Of a stretch of 64,000 nt of DNA, positions 41,327 through 49,960 are shown in pieces (positions within the stretch are counted from its first letter, which is position 1; the number at the start of each line of letters is the position of its first letter). The stretch spans positions 186,001 to 250,000 of the forward strand of contig CAYNKA010000004.1 in assembly GCA_964397655.1 (NCBI GenBank). The letters run 5' to 3'. The stretch is from CAYNKA01 sp964397655. GTDB lineage: Bacteria > Spirochaetota > Spirochaetia > DTKZ01. The translations under genes were made by a program, and so were the position numbers. The notes beneath the pieces are model-generated. The model did no database searches, was not told where the DNA came from, and saw only the letters and a program-made list of their open reading frames with translations.

Positions 41327-42298
41327 ATGGAATTCCGCGACCTCCTGATACTGGCCCCCATGGCGGGAATCACGACCCCGGCGCATCGCGTGATGGTCGA
41401 GGAGGCCGGAGGCTGCGATCTCTACTTCACCGAGATGATCAACGCCGCATCCTTCGTCGACCAGGGACCGTACGAGCGCTACTACGTGATCCCGGATCCG
41501 GCTCCCGAGAAGCTCGTGTACCAGCTCGTCGGAGGGCGCGAGGATTCCCTGGCCGAGGCGGCCGAGATGCTCGACGTGCTGCCCGGCCTTGGCGTCGACG
41601 TGAACATGGGTTGCTGCGCGCCGGAGATCCTCCATGCTGGAGGCGGTATAACCTGGATGAAGGACGCCGAGAGGGCGGAAAGGCTCGTCGCGCTTCTCCG
41701 GCCGAGACTCAAAGCCAAGACGCTTTCCGTCAAGCTCCGGATCGGCTTCGATGAGGACGGCGAGTACCTCCTCAAGTTCTGCAGGGGGCTGGAGGAAGCC
41801 GGCGCGGATTTCATCACCCTGCACCCCCGGCTCAAGAAGGAGAAATTCGGCCGTTTCGCCCGCTGGGAATACGTGGCCGAACTCAAACGGAACCTGAGGA
41901 TTCCCGTCTTCGTCAACGGGGACGTGAGAACGTTCGAAGATTACGCCTACAAGACCGGCCGGTTCCCGTCGGACGGCGTCATGATCGGCAGGAGCGCCGC
42001 GAGGGCCCCTTGGTTTTTCGCCTTTCTCCGGGGAAGGATCGCGGACCGGGAATTCGAGCTCGAGGCGGATCTGGAAGCCTCGGCGTTCCGGTTCCTCGAA
42101 CTGCTGCCACGGTATCAGCCCGAGGATTTCCTGGAAAGCAGGGCGAAAAGGTTTTTTTCCTATTTCTGCGACAATCTTTTTTTCGGCCATCACCTCAAGA
42201 CGAGCATCCAAAGAGCCGAAAGTTTTGGAGGGATCGAAAAGCTCGTCGCCGCCTATTTTCGGGAACATCCGGAGGAACGGGTCCGGATCGAAAGGTAA
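41327..42298 (+). CDS. tRNA-dihydrouridine synthase
   Basis: The 323-residue FMN enzyme has LAPMAGITTPAHRVM at its N-terminus, the strand VYQLVGGREDSLAEAA, and the catalytic Cys in VDVNMGCCAPEI, where the usual sequence is NxGCPxP. Later motifs are FVNGDVRTFEDY and VMIGRSAARAPWFF. It reduces specific uridines in tRNA to dihydrouridine. The second Cys next to the catalytic one is unusual. The paralogue type (DusA, B or C) is not certain. Confidence 0.92.
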   Translation: MEFRDLLILAPMAGITTPAHRVMVEEAGGCDLYFTEMINAASFVDQGPYERYYVIPDPAPEKLVYQLVGGREDSLAEAAEMLDVLPGLGVDVNMGCCAPEILHAGGGITWMKDAERAERLVALLRPRLKAKTLSVKLRIGFDEDGEYLLKFCRGLEEAGADFITLHPRLKKEKFGRFARWEYVAELKRNLRIPVFVNGDVRTFEDYAYKTGRFPSDGVMIGRSAARAPWFFAFLRGRIADREFELEADLEASAFRFLELLPRYQPEDFLESRAKRFFSYFCDNLFFGHHLKTSIQRAESFGGIEKLVAAYFREHPEERVRIER

Positions 42299-42440
42299 AA
42301 GGATCCCGAGCCGGACGGACGCCGCGTTTCGGGCGTTCGATGAGAATCCGAACGTCGTTTTTTCGGCGATTCTCCGGCAACTGCTTATCTTGGAATCAGT
42401 TAAAATTTTTTCTTGCATAGAGGACGACTAGTAGGTTAAA

Positions 42441-43406
42441 ATGTCTTTCAGAATGTTCAAGACGATCGATGCCGTGCTGCTTCGGCTGAAACTTCAAGGG
42501 TGGAACGCGGACGGATTGAAAGCGGAGATCCTGTTCACGCTTTCGTTCCTCGTCTTTTTCGTCTGCGTGCCCTTTCTCGCAAGAACCCCCGAGGCCGAGG
42601 GCGGCATGGGAGGCCTCGGCCAACCCGGCCTCATTTCCGGCCTGAATGCCGCCTACCTCGACGAGACCGTGCCGCCCAAGAACGTCCTCTCGTTCGCCCC
42701 CTACAAGGTGGCGGAGGGCGACACCGTGTCCGAAATCGCCGAGCGGTACGGGTTGAATCAGGACAGCGTCATCAGCTGCAACGGCATCGAAAAAGCCAGA
42801 CATCTCCAGATCGGGACCATCCTGCAGATTCCGAACATGGACGGCCTCATGCATACGATCGGCTCCGGGGACACGTTGGAAAAGATAGCCGAACAATACA
42901 AGGCGCCTTTGGATCAGATCCGGCAGGTGAACAGCATCGCCTCGCTCAAGGACGCGCCGGGGACCAAGCTCTTCGTGCCCGACGCGAAACTGCCCACGAT
43001 CGAACTCCGCAGGGTCTGGGGCGAGCTTTTCCGCTACCCTGCAAGGGGCTGGATCTCGTCCTCGTACGGCTATCGGGACGATCCGATCTACGGAACCTCG
43101 CGTTTCCACAACGGCATCGACATCGCCAATTCGACGGGAACGGCGGTTGTCGCGGCCATGGAAGGCACGATCGTGGACCGCGGATACAACGAAAGCGCGG
43201 GCAACTATGTCGTGATGACGCACGTCGGCGGCTATACCACCCTTTATGCCCATTTGGACAGGGTGCTCGTGAAAGTCGGAAAATGGGTGAACGAGGGCGA
43301 GAAGATCGGCGAAATGGGGACCACGGGCTACTCCACGGGACCCCATCTGCATTTTTCGGTCTTCCGCTGGGGCAGGTCCCTCAATCCCACGCTGCTGCTC
43401 CATTGA
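42441..43406 (+). CDS. LysM and M23-domain cell-wall peptidase
   Basis: The 321-residue protein has one membrane helix at about 30-48, so the bulk lies in the periplasm. Two LysM repeats follow (YKVAEGDTVSEIAERYGLN, then HTIGSGDTLEKIAEQYK). The M23 domain shows SRFHNGIDIANSTGTAV, then GNYVVMTHVGGYTTLYAHLD and GPHLHFSVFRWG, which supply the zinc ligands. It should bind peptidoglycan and cleave cross-bridges, or activate another hydrolase. The ATG is preceded by AGTAGG. Confidence 0.93.
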   Translation: MSFRMFKTIDAVLLRLKLQGWNADGLKAEILFTLSFLVFFVCVPFLARTPEAEGGMGGLGQPGLISGLNAAYLDETVPPKNVLSFAPYKVAEGDTVSEIAERYGLNQDSVISCNGIEKARHLQIGTILQIPNMDGLMHTIGSGDTLEKIAEQYKAPLDQIRQVNSIASLKDAPGTKLFVPDAKLPTIELRRVWGELFRYPARGWISSSYGYRDDPIYGTSRFHNGIDIANSTGTAVVAAMEGTIVDRGYNESAGNYVVMTHVGGYTTLYAHLDRVLVKVGKWVNEGEKIGEMGTTGYSTGPHLHFSVFRWGRSLNPTLLLH

Positions 43407-43436
43407 GCGGACGGCGCCGGTTTCGGGGCGTCCTCC

Positions 43437-44180
43437 TCAGTTCTTCCTGTACGTGAGCGAATACTCGAGCGGCGTCTTCAGCGTGAAAAGTCTGAGCAGG
43501 GGTATGGAGAACCGGACCTCGGAGTCTCCGTGCAGCCTCCCGCCGGTCTGCTCCACGATCCTGCCCTTCACCTTGATGCCGAGATCCACGGACGCCCGTT
43601 TCAAGATAACCTTTACGTCCTCGTCTCCCGCATAATCTTCCAGAGCCCACGCGAGATGGTCGAGATATTCCTCCTCCGTCAGGGCCTTGCCTTCCGGAGG
43701 CAGGAGCATCTTCGCGACGCGTGATTCCCCGTTAGGCGCGAGCCGGAGGAGCCCGGGCAGGTTCTTCGCGTCGATATAGATCCGGATGGTCTCGTTTCCG
43801 TCATTGCGCCTCACGCTTATCATGTCCCTCACCCGCTGGTCCTGGCTTCTCACCATGGCGGAGACGTCCTTGAAGCGGAAGGCGAGCCTCAGCCTGTGAG
43901 GCGCCGGAGCGGCGACGGAAACGAGCTCCAGGCCCGGATTGCCCTCGAAACTCCTGCGGATTGCGTTCGTGTCGAAGACCTTCGGGTTCTTCGGGTCCCA
44001 GGTCTGCGAGAATCCGGAAGCGAGGTCCTCGTAATACTTCATGAAGAGGGGTTTGAGATCCACGTCGAGGGTGGACGTCCCCGATCCGTCGGCTTCGAGC
44101 AGCAGCTCCTGCCTGATCGAGCACGAGGCGAACAGGAGCAAGGCTCCGAACGCGATTGCCGCGCGAGTGGTGAGGTTCAT
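43437..44180 (-). CDS. Putative lipoprotein of unknown function
   Basis: The ATG at 44180 opens a signal ending LLFASC; the longer form from 44210 would add unlikely residues. The 247-residue mature protein (SIRQELLLEADGSGTSTLDV, then DVSAMVRSQDQRVRDMIS) resembles the secreted LppM/DUF3153-type family by its opening, but I cannot be sure. The gene follows the glycosyltransferase gene by 36 bp on the same strand. Confidence 0.75.
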   Translation of the reverse strand: MNLTTRAAIAFGALLLFASCSIRQELLLEADGSGTSTLDVDLKPLFMKYYEDLASGFSQTWDPKNPKVFDTNAIRRSFEGNPGLELVSVAAPAPHRLRLAFRFKDVSAMVRSQDQRVRDMISVRRNDGNETIRIYIDAKNLPGLLRLAPNGESRVAKMLLPPEGKALTEEEYLDHLAWALEDYAGDEDVKVILKRASVDLGIKVKGRIVEQTGGRLHGDSEVRFSIPLLRLFTLKTPLEYSLTYRKN

Positions 44181-44216
44181 GGCGGTTCCCAATGTATCGC
44201 GGTCTCGCATTTTTTG

Positions 44217-45131
44217 CTACATGCCAAAGCGGTCCGCCGCCGCATCGTATTCGTCCGCTTCGGCGGTTTTTCCGCGTTTTCGGCATCCCGCCGCGTAGAT
44301 CCGGCATTTGCGCGCGAATTCCTCGGTCGCCTCCCTTTTTCGGTCGTCCGAGCCCCCGAAGAAACCGGAGTCGAGCAGGCCGCGCAGAGCGCGCAGGCGG
44401 AAGATTTCGATCTGGCCGTATTTGCCGGATAGCTGATCGGAGCGGCCGCCTCGCTTGATCGTCAGTTCCTCGTCGAGGTAGGCGATCCTCTCCTTCGACG
44501 TGATCCTCACCCAGAGCTCGTAATCCTCCGCTATTTCCAGGTCCTCACGGAAGCCTCCGTACTCCTCGAACAGCGCCCGCTCGAGGACGACCGTGGATGG
44601 TCCGATTACGCACTTCTTCAGAGAATCTCGGAAGAGATCTCCTTCACGCCGGTGTTTCTGCCCGGCCTGGGAGACGACGTTGCCGTCGCGGAGCCATCGC
44701 TCCCTCGTATGGGACATTCTGATCCTGTTCTCCGCGCGTGGATCCCGGGCGAGAGCGGTCATGAGGCCCATCTGCCTTTCGAGCTTGGAGGGCGACCAGA
44801 GATCGTCGGAATCGAGGAAGGCGAGATAGGTTCCGCGGGCGGCCGCCGCCCCCCTGTTGCGGACCGCGCCGGGCATGCCGATGTGCCCGATGGGAAGCCG
44901 CAGGCGTCGCGGACCCGCGTTCGGAGGAGGATCGCCCGAACCTTTCGTGTAGATACCCATCGCCGCGAGTCGCGTCCCGGTGTCGTCCTCGGAACCATCG
45001 TCCACGACGATGAGTTCGAAGTTTTCGAACGTTTGTGCGAGTACGGATCCGACCGCCTCGGCTACCGTCGACGAGCGGTTATAGGTGGGTATTACGACCG
45101 ATACGAGCGGTTCCTCATGCGGATTTTTCAT
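44217..45131 (-). CDS. Family 2 glycosyltransferase
   Basis: The 304-residue cytoplasmic protein starts with VSVVIPTYNRSSTVAEAVGSV and has the DxD motif in LAFLDSDDLW, then DLEIAEDYELWVRI for the catalytic base region. The C-terminal 60 residues are charged and helical. A promoter, TTGAAG (45175-45170) and TAGACT (45152-45147), gives a leader of about nine bases. The sugar is unknown. Confidence 0.88.
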   Translation of the reverse strand: MKNPHEEPLVSVVIPTYNRSSTVAEAVGSVLAQTFENFELIVVDDGSEDDTGTRLAAMGIYTKGSGDPPPNAGPRRLRLPIGHIGMPGAVRNRGAAAARGTYLAFLDSDDLWSPSKLERQMGLMTALARDPRAENRIRMSHTRERWLRDGNVVSQAGQKHRREGDLFRDSLKKCVIGPSTVVLERALFEEYGGFREDLEIAEDYELWVRITSKERIAYLDEELTIKRGGRSDQLSGKYGQIEIFRLRALRGLLDSGFFGGSDDRKREATEEFARKCRIYAAGCRKRGKTAEADEYDAAADRFGM

Positions 45132-45234
45132 GAAATGCTTTCCCCGAGTCTACTCCACCGTAAGGCCGGCTTCAAGGCCTTACTCTCTTCCCTGCGCTCT
45201 CGGATGTTCCGCGAAAAATGCGCCTTGAAAAACA

Positions 45235-45263
45235 TTGACTCCCGGAACAAGAAGGAGTAAAAT
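45235..45263 (+). promoter_or_regulatory. Promoter of the GntR gene
   Basis: TTGACT (45235-45240) and TAAAAT (45258-45263) are 17 bp apart, both close to consensus. Confidence 0.75.
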
Positions 45264-45272
45264 CGAACGACT

Positions 45273-45285
45273 ACTGATTATCAGT
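45273..45285 (+). promoter_or_regulatory. 13-bp palindrome, probable GntR autoregulatory operator
   Basis: ACTGATTATCAGT is a perfect palindrome with a central T. It begins about three bases after the predicted transcription start, where a bound repressor would block elongation. Confidence 0.5.
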
Positions 45286-45325
45286 GGAAATCAGATTCTG
45301 TCGGACCGATGAGAAGCGTACACGA

Positions 45326-46018
45326 ATGCTCCAGGATGAAATCGTCGAAAAACTCATCCGATATCTCGTGGATGAGAACCTCCAGGCGGGAGACAAGCTG
45401 CCGTCGATCAGGGAATTCTCCGCGAAGCTGAAATGCAATCCGAGCCGCATACGGACCGCGATCATCACGCTTGCGGCTCTGGGAATCGTCGATACTCACT
45501 CCCGCGCAGGCACCTTCGTGCGCAAGCTCGATCCGAAGGACATCGAAGCGTTTTTCCGGCTGTTTTTCCATTTCGGCATGCTCGGGAACGAAGCCTCGAC
45601 GATCCATCTGTACGAGGTCAAGACGCTTCTCGATCGGGAGGTGTTTTCCGCCGCGGTGAAGTACCGGACCGAAAGGGACCTGTTCGAACTCGAGGAGATT
45701 CTCCGCAGGCAGGAAGCGAGTCTCGGCGACGGTCATGCATTTCTCGAGAAGGACGAGGAATTCCATCTCCGCCTCGCGGAGGTCGTCCGCAATCCCGTGG
45801 TGACGTTCCTGCTGAACACCATTCAAACCATGCTCAGACCGTATCGATACGACAACTTCGACGAGGTCGTCTGTCGAGAGGCGTATGCGGACCATGCGGC
45901 GGTGTTCGAGGCGATCCGGCGGCAGGACGCGGCGAAGGCCGAGGATCTCGCGAGAATCCATTCCCGGAACCGGATGGTCCGCTTGATAGCCGAAGGTTCG
46001 AGAGACGGCGGAACATGA
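45326..46018 (+). CDS. GntR-family regulator, FadR/FCD type
   Basis: The 230-residue protein has an N-terminal winged helix (QAGDKLPSIREFSAKLKCNPSRIRTAIITLAALGIV) and a helical FCD ligand domain (LLDREVFSAAVKYRTERDL, then FLEKDEEFHLRLAEVV, and HAAVFEAIRRQDAAKAEDLARIH). The metal-site residues of FCD proteins (Asp, His) are present. ATG 45326 is preferred, but a GTG at 45284 inside the palindrome cannot be excluded. It lies 106 bp before an HpcH/HpaI aldolase gene, which is its likeliest target. Confidence 0.85.
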   Translation: MLQDEIVEKLIRYLVDENLQAGDKLPSIREFSAKLKCNPSRIRTAIITLAALGIVDTHSRAGTFVRKLDPKDIEAFFRLFFHFGMLGNEASTIHLYEVKTLLDREVFSAAVKYRTERDLFELEEILRRQEASLGDGHAFLEKDEEFHLRLAEVVRNPVVTFLLNTIQTMLRPYRYDNFDEVVCREAYADHAAVFEAIRRQDAAKAEDLARIHSRNRMVRLIAEGSRDGGT

Positions 46019-46124
46019 TGAATCGAGCGGTACGCGTTGTTCGTACCTGAAAATTGATCGTGCTTTCGATCCGCGGCAACGCGGGACGTTCGAGGAAGCC
46101 GATCGACCAGAGGAGTTAGTGTAC

Positions 46125-46910
46125 ATGATCGGAAGAAACTGCAACCCGGCCGCGGATGCGCTTCGGGCCGGCAAGAAACTTTCCGCAGCCTGGGTCCAGG
46201 CCGGAAGCCCCGTTACGGCGGAAATCCTCGCGGAGGCCGGATTCGACATCCTCCTCATCGACATGGAACACGGTCCCGGTGACATCATGACGCTCATCGC
46301 GCAGATCCAGGCCATGAAGGGCGAACCCGCGGTTCCCTTCGTCCGTGCGCCGTGGAACGACTTCGTCCAGATAAAGAGGATCCTCGACGCGGGCGTGTAC
46401 GGCCTCGTGGTCCCCTATGTCTGCAGCAAGACCGAGGCCGAAGCCGCTGTGAAGGCCGCGAAGTACCCGCCCGAGGGCATCCGAGGGATCGCAGGGAGCA
46501 CGAGGGCCGGCCGCTACGGTTTCAAGTCGGGCGAGTATTTCGAGGCCGCCAACAAGAGCATCTTCGTTTTCGTACAGATCGAGACTCCGGACGCCGTGAG
46601 GAACATCGACGAGATCCTCTCCGTGAAAGGAGTCGACGGCATCTTCATCGGGCCCATGGATCTCGCCACGACCCACGGCTTCCGCGGCAATCCCGGCGAA
46701 CCCAAGGTGCAGGAAATCATCAAGGGCCTCGAGGCGAAGATCAAGGCGAGCGGCAAGGCCCTCGCAACGGTCTGCTCGGGTTTCGAGGACGCCAAGGCGA
46801 AATACGACCGGGGATACAACATGATCACCCTCATCCACGACACGGTCACCCTGGGCAAGGTAGCCCGAGACGAGCTCGGAAGGTTCCGGAAGGAAGTCCT
46901 CGGCCAATGA
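46125..46910 (+). CDS. HpcH/HpaI-family aldolase
   Basis: The 261-residue enzyme has LLIDMEHGPGDIMTLIAQI, PAVPFVRAPWNDFVQIKRILDAG and GSTRAGRYGFKSGEY. The metal-binding Glu is in VQIETPDAV and the following Asp in GIFIGPMDLATTHG. It cleaves a 2-keto-3-deoxy acid or citramalyl-type substrate into pyruvate and an aldehyde. GAGGAG precedes the ATG by nine bases; a GTG two codons upstream is too close to that site. A strong intrinsic terminator follows. Confidence 0.9.
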   Translation: MIGRNCNPAADALRAGKKLSAAWVQAGSPVTAEILAEAGFDILLIDMEHGPGDIMTLIAQIQAMKGEPAVPFVRAPWNDFVQIKRILDAGVYGLVVPYVCSKTEAEAAVKAAKYPPEGIRGIAGSTRAGRYGFKSGEYFEAANKSIFVFVQIETPDAVRNIDEILSVKGVDGIFIGPMDLATTHGFRGNPGEPKVQEIIKGLEAKIKASGKALATVCSGFEDAKAKYDRGYNMITLIHDTVTLGKVARDELGRFRKEVLGQ

Positions 46911-46934
46911 ACTAGTCTACTTCACCCCCTTTTT

Positions 46935-46962
46935 GCCGGCGGGAGCGATCCCCCGGCTTTTT
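46935..46962 (+). terminator. Intrinsic terminator after the aldolase gene
   Basis: Arms GCCGG and CCGGC, with three inner pairs after one mismatch, form a hairpin at 46935-46957. Five T residues follow at 46958-46962. Confidence 0.8.
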
Positions 46963-47050
46963 CGTTTTCGTCGCTCGCTTTTATCGCCGGCGCGATGTAT
47001 AATTCCGCGGCACCCGTGCTGCGTCCCATCCTCGTCGATCGTGGTGGAGC

Positions 47051-48721
47051 ATGTTTTTCGATTCCGAGTACCTGACTTCGCAGATCATCGCCTACATCGG
47101 GAACAAGCGAAGGCTTCTCCCTCTCATCCATTCGGCCATCACGGAGATCTACGGCGGCGTCCCCGGGGGACTCAGATTCTTCGACGCCTTCGCGGGGAGC
47201 GGGGCGGTTTCCCGGCTGGGCAAGGCTCTCGGCTTCGAAGTCGTGTCCAACGACTGGGAGCCCTATGCCTATCTCCTCGGCAGGGCCTACGTCGAGGCGA
47301 ACGCCCGCGACCTGGACGGGATCTTCGGCTCGCGGCGGGCCTTCGAGGAACTCCTGGATCGTCTCAACCGTCTGCCCGACCCGCCGGAGGACGAGCAGTA
47401 TATCGCGCGTTACTACGCTCCGCGTGACTTCGAGATCGAGAAGGCGGACTTCCGGACGGAACGGCTCTTCTACACGCGAAGCAACGCCCTGGCCGTGGAC
47501 AAGATCAGGAACGCGATCGACGTTCTCTATCCGGCGGCCGAAGCCCCGGGAAAGGCGGTTTCCGCCAGGGAGATCCTCATCGCCCTCCTCCTGTACGAGG
47601 CAGCGACCCATACGAACACTTCGGGTGTTTTCAAGGCCTGCCACAAGGGATTCGGAGGCCACGGAAAGGACGCGCTCAAGCGGATCCTTGCCCCGATCAG
47701 GCTCGAGCCGCCTCCGCTCATCGATTCCGAGCGGCCCTGCACGATATTCCGGGAGGACGCGAACTCGCTCGTCCGCTCCGTCGGGCGGTTCGACCTCGCC
47801 TATCTCGATCCCCCCTACAACCAGCATCAGTACGGGAGCAACTACCATCTTCTCAACACGATAGCCCTTTGGGACAGGATCCCCGCGCCCCTGGACCTGA
47901 ACGAGAAGGGCAGGCTCAGGGAGAAGGCCGCGATCCGAAAGGACTGGCGGCTCACGAAATCCGATTATTGCTATCGCGGGACCGCGATCGAGGCCTTCGA
48001 CGACCTTCTCGCCCATCTCGACGCGGAGAACGTCCTCGTGAGCTACAGCACGGACGGAATCATCCCGTTCGAGGATCTGAAGAGCTTGTGTGAATCGAGA
48101 GGCAGCCTTTCCATCGTGACGAACGAGTACACCAAGTATCGGGGCGGCAAACAGAGCAACTCCAGGAAGAACAAGAACATCGAATTCGTCCTGATCGTGC
48201 GAAGGGGTTCGGCCCCGGGGACGGTCTTCGCCGTGGACTCCGTGTTGAAGCGCCGAAAGCTCTCGCTTCTCCTCCAGGGCAGGTATTGCAGGCGGAGGCT
48301 CGCCGCGAATTTCGAGCTCCTGGACGGCGGCTTCCTCCGGACAAGGATCGGATCCGCAGACATCGTCCTGTCATCGAGAGATCACTTCGAGATCGTGAAA
48401 TTCGAGGGGCTCGAAAACCTTTCGGGGGAAGAGACCGACATCCTCGCTTCCAAGCTCGAGGCCTGCCTCTGCGCCTCGAAATCCGAGGAATTGGAGGAGA
48501 TCTTCGCAAGGCTGCACTCAGGCTCCGAACAGGAGAGGAACTTCATCGGCCTCGTGCCCGACGTCATGCGGAAGCTCGCGCACAAGAAGTCCAGACATCT
48601 TTTCGAGGAATGGGTCGAACGCGCCGAAGCCCTCGAGAAGGCCCGTCCCGATCTGTACCGGACGATCCGAAAGGAGATGGAGAAGGTGAAGGAGATAGCG
48701 GAGCGGCGGTTCGAGAATTGA
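47051..48721 (+). CDS. Orphan D12-class N6-adenine DNA methyltransferase with C-terminal extension
   Basis: The 556-residue protein has IIAYIGNKRRLLP near the N-terminus and FFDAFAGSGAVSR for the AdoMet-binding loop. DLAYLDPPYNQHQYGSN provides the catalytic DPPY, the order of D12-class N6-adenine methyltransferases. The catalytic core ends near residue 390. The remaining 165 or so residues (HFEIVKFEGLENLSGEETD, then AERRFEN) are not typical of Dam and are unassigned. No restriction endonuclease or specificity gene is adjacent. A TATAAT box lies about 45 bp upstream of the ATG, which has a GGAG site. Confidence 0.85.
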   Translation: MFFDSEYLTSQIIAYIGNKRRLLPLIHSAITEIYGGVPGGLRFFDAFAGSGAVSRLGKALGFEVVSNDWEPYAYLLGRAYVEANARDLDGIFGSRRAFEELLDRLNRLPDPPEDEQYIARYYAPRDFEIEKADFRTERLFYTRSNALAVDKIRNAIDVLYPAAEAPGKAVSAREILIALLLYEAATHTNTSGVFKACHKGFGGHGKDALKRILAPIRLEPPPLIDSERPCTIFREDANSLVRSVGRFDLAYLDPPYNQHQYGSNYHLLNTIALWDRIPAPLDLNEKGRLREKAAIRKDWRLTKSDYCYRGTAIEAFDDLLAHLDAENVLVSYSTDGIIPFEDLKSLCESRGSLSIVTNEYTKYRGGKQSNSRKNKNIEFVLIVRRGSAPGTVFAVDSVLKRRKLSLLLQGRYCRRRLAANFELLDGGFLRTRIGSADIVLSSRDHFEIVKFEGLENLSGEETDILASKLEACLCASKSEELEEIFARLHSGSEQERNFIGLVPDVMRKLAHKKSRHLFEEWVERAEALEKARPDLYRTIRKEMEKVKEIAERRFEN

Positions 48722-48726
48722 TTCTC

Positions 48727-49779
48727 TCAGGACCGGTTCATGACCATCCTCGCGGGGACCGCGAGACCGATGTCCGCCGCCTTGAACCGCTTGATGATTT
48801 CCAGGTTGACGCCGTTCACGGTCTTGAAGTAGTTCGCGGACTTCTTGATGTAGACGATGAAAGTGATCTTCAGCACTCCTTCGCCGAAGCCGGTGACGGC
48901 GGCGACCGTTCCGGGATCGAGATCGGGATCGTCGTCTGCGAGCCCCTTCAGGATTCTCAATGCTTCTTCCACTTTTTCGGGCTGGGCGCCCGAAGGCAGT
49001 TCCAGGACGTTGGTATATTTCGTGTTCGGTTCGGAGCTGACGTTTTCGACGACTCCCGCCGCGAAGAGTGAATTCGGGACCGTGACCACCCGATTGTCGA
49101 GGGTTCTGAGCCGCGAAGTACGGATGCCGATTTCGCTGATGACTCCGTCGTATCCGGCTATCTTGATCCTGTCGTTGATCTTGAACGGTTGATCGATGAA
49201 GATCGAAAGCGATCCGAAGAGGTTGGAGAGCGTATCCTTCGCGGCGAGGGCGATGGCGACTCCTCCGATGCCGAGCCCCGCGAGCAGGGCCCCGATGTTG
49301 TATCCGGCGTTGTTGAGCGCCACGAGGATCGCCAGGCCCCAGATCAGGAACTTGACGGCCTTTCTCGCTATCGGGAGAAGCTGGTCGTCGAGGGTCCCTT
49401 CGGTCTTCTCCACGTACGGGACGAGGTACTCATGGATGATCGAGTCGACGACGCGAACGACGATCCATGCGACGGAGAAGGTTATGAGGATGTGGAAGAC
49501 CTTCGTCGCCCAGGCGAAGAACTCGGGATCGATGTCGAGTCCGCCGATTCCGAGCCGGATGCCGATGAGTCCGATGAGGAAAACCAAGGGTCTTTCGGCT
49601 ACGGAAAGGATTATATCGTCTATCTTGGTTTTCGTTTTTCGGGAGATTTTTCGGAAAACGTTCGAAGAAATCCAGTAGAAAAGTTTGCCTGCCAGGAAGC
49701 CGCCGAGCATGTATGAAACGGCGGTCAGCCATTGTTCGAGGGAATTCCCTCCGATGATTGAAAAGAGCGTCGTGTCCAT
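48727..49779 (-). CDS. mscS: Small-conductance mechanosensitive channel (MscS)
   Basis: The 350-residue protein has several N-terminal helices and the pore helix ALLAGLGIGGVAIALAAKD. The beta domain follows with SIFIDQPFKINDRIKIAG and RLRTLDNRVVTVPNSLFA. It opens on membrane tension to release osmolytes. The start is the ATG at 49779, with GACGGGAAC upstream. It is convergent with the methyltransferase gene at a 5-bp interval. Confidence 0.94.
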   Translation of the reverse strand: MDTTLFSIIGGNSLEQWLTAVSYMLGGFLAGKLFYWISSNVFRKISRKTKTKIDDIILSVAERPLVFLIGLIGIRLGIGGLDIDPEFFAWATKVFHILITFSVAWIVVRVVDSIIHEYLVPYVEKTEGTLDDQLLPIARKAVKFLIWGLAILVALNNAGYNIGALLAGLGIGGVAIALAAKDTLSNLFGSLSIFIDQPFKINDRIKIAGYDGVISEIGIRTSRLRTLDNRVVTVPNSLFAAGVVENVSSEPNTKYTNVLELPSGAQPEKVEEALRILKGLADDDPDLDPGTVAAVTGFGEGVLKITFIVYIKKSANYFKTVNGVNLEIIKRFKAADIGLAVPARMVMNRS

Positions 49780-49894
49780 GTTCCCGTCTCGTTCCGAATG
49801 ATGTGCGGAGATAATGCCACGGGCCGGACTGTTTCGGCAAGAAGGCGGAGAGGACAAACGGAGTTGAAAATTGGAATGTATGACATATTATGAT

Positions 49895-49923
49895 TTGACA
49901 AAAAAACTGACTCCATTCATAAT
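49895..49923 (+). promoter_or_regulatory. Promoter of the TRAP operon
   Basis: Consensus TTGACA (49895-49900) and CATAAT (49918-49923) are 17 bp apart in an AT-rich stretch. Confidence 0.8.
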
Positions 49924-49960
49924 AAAATCAAGCATCAAATATCTCAGGTAAGGAGGAGCT

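Noticed and set aside
46029..46047. Inverted repeat GGTACG / CGTACC before the aldolase gene as the GntR operator
   Set aside because: Only 6-bp arms with a 7-base loop, and it does not resemble the palindrome at the GntR promoter; chance is likely.
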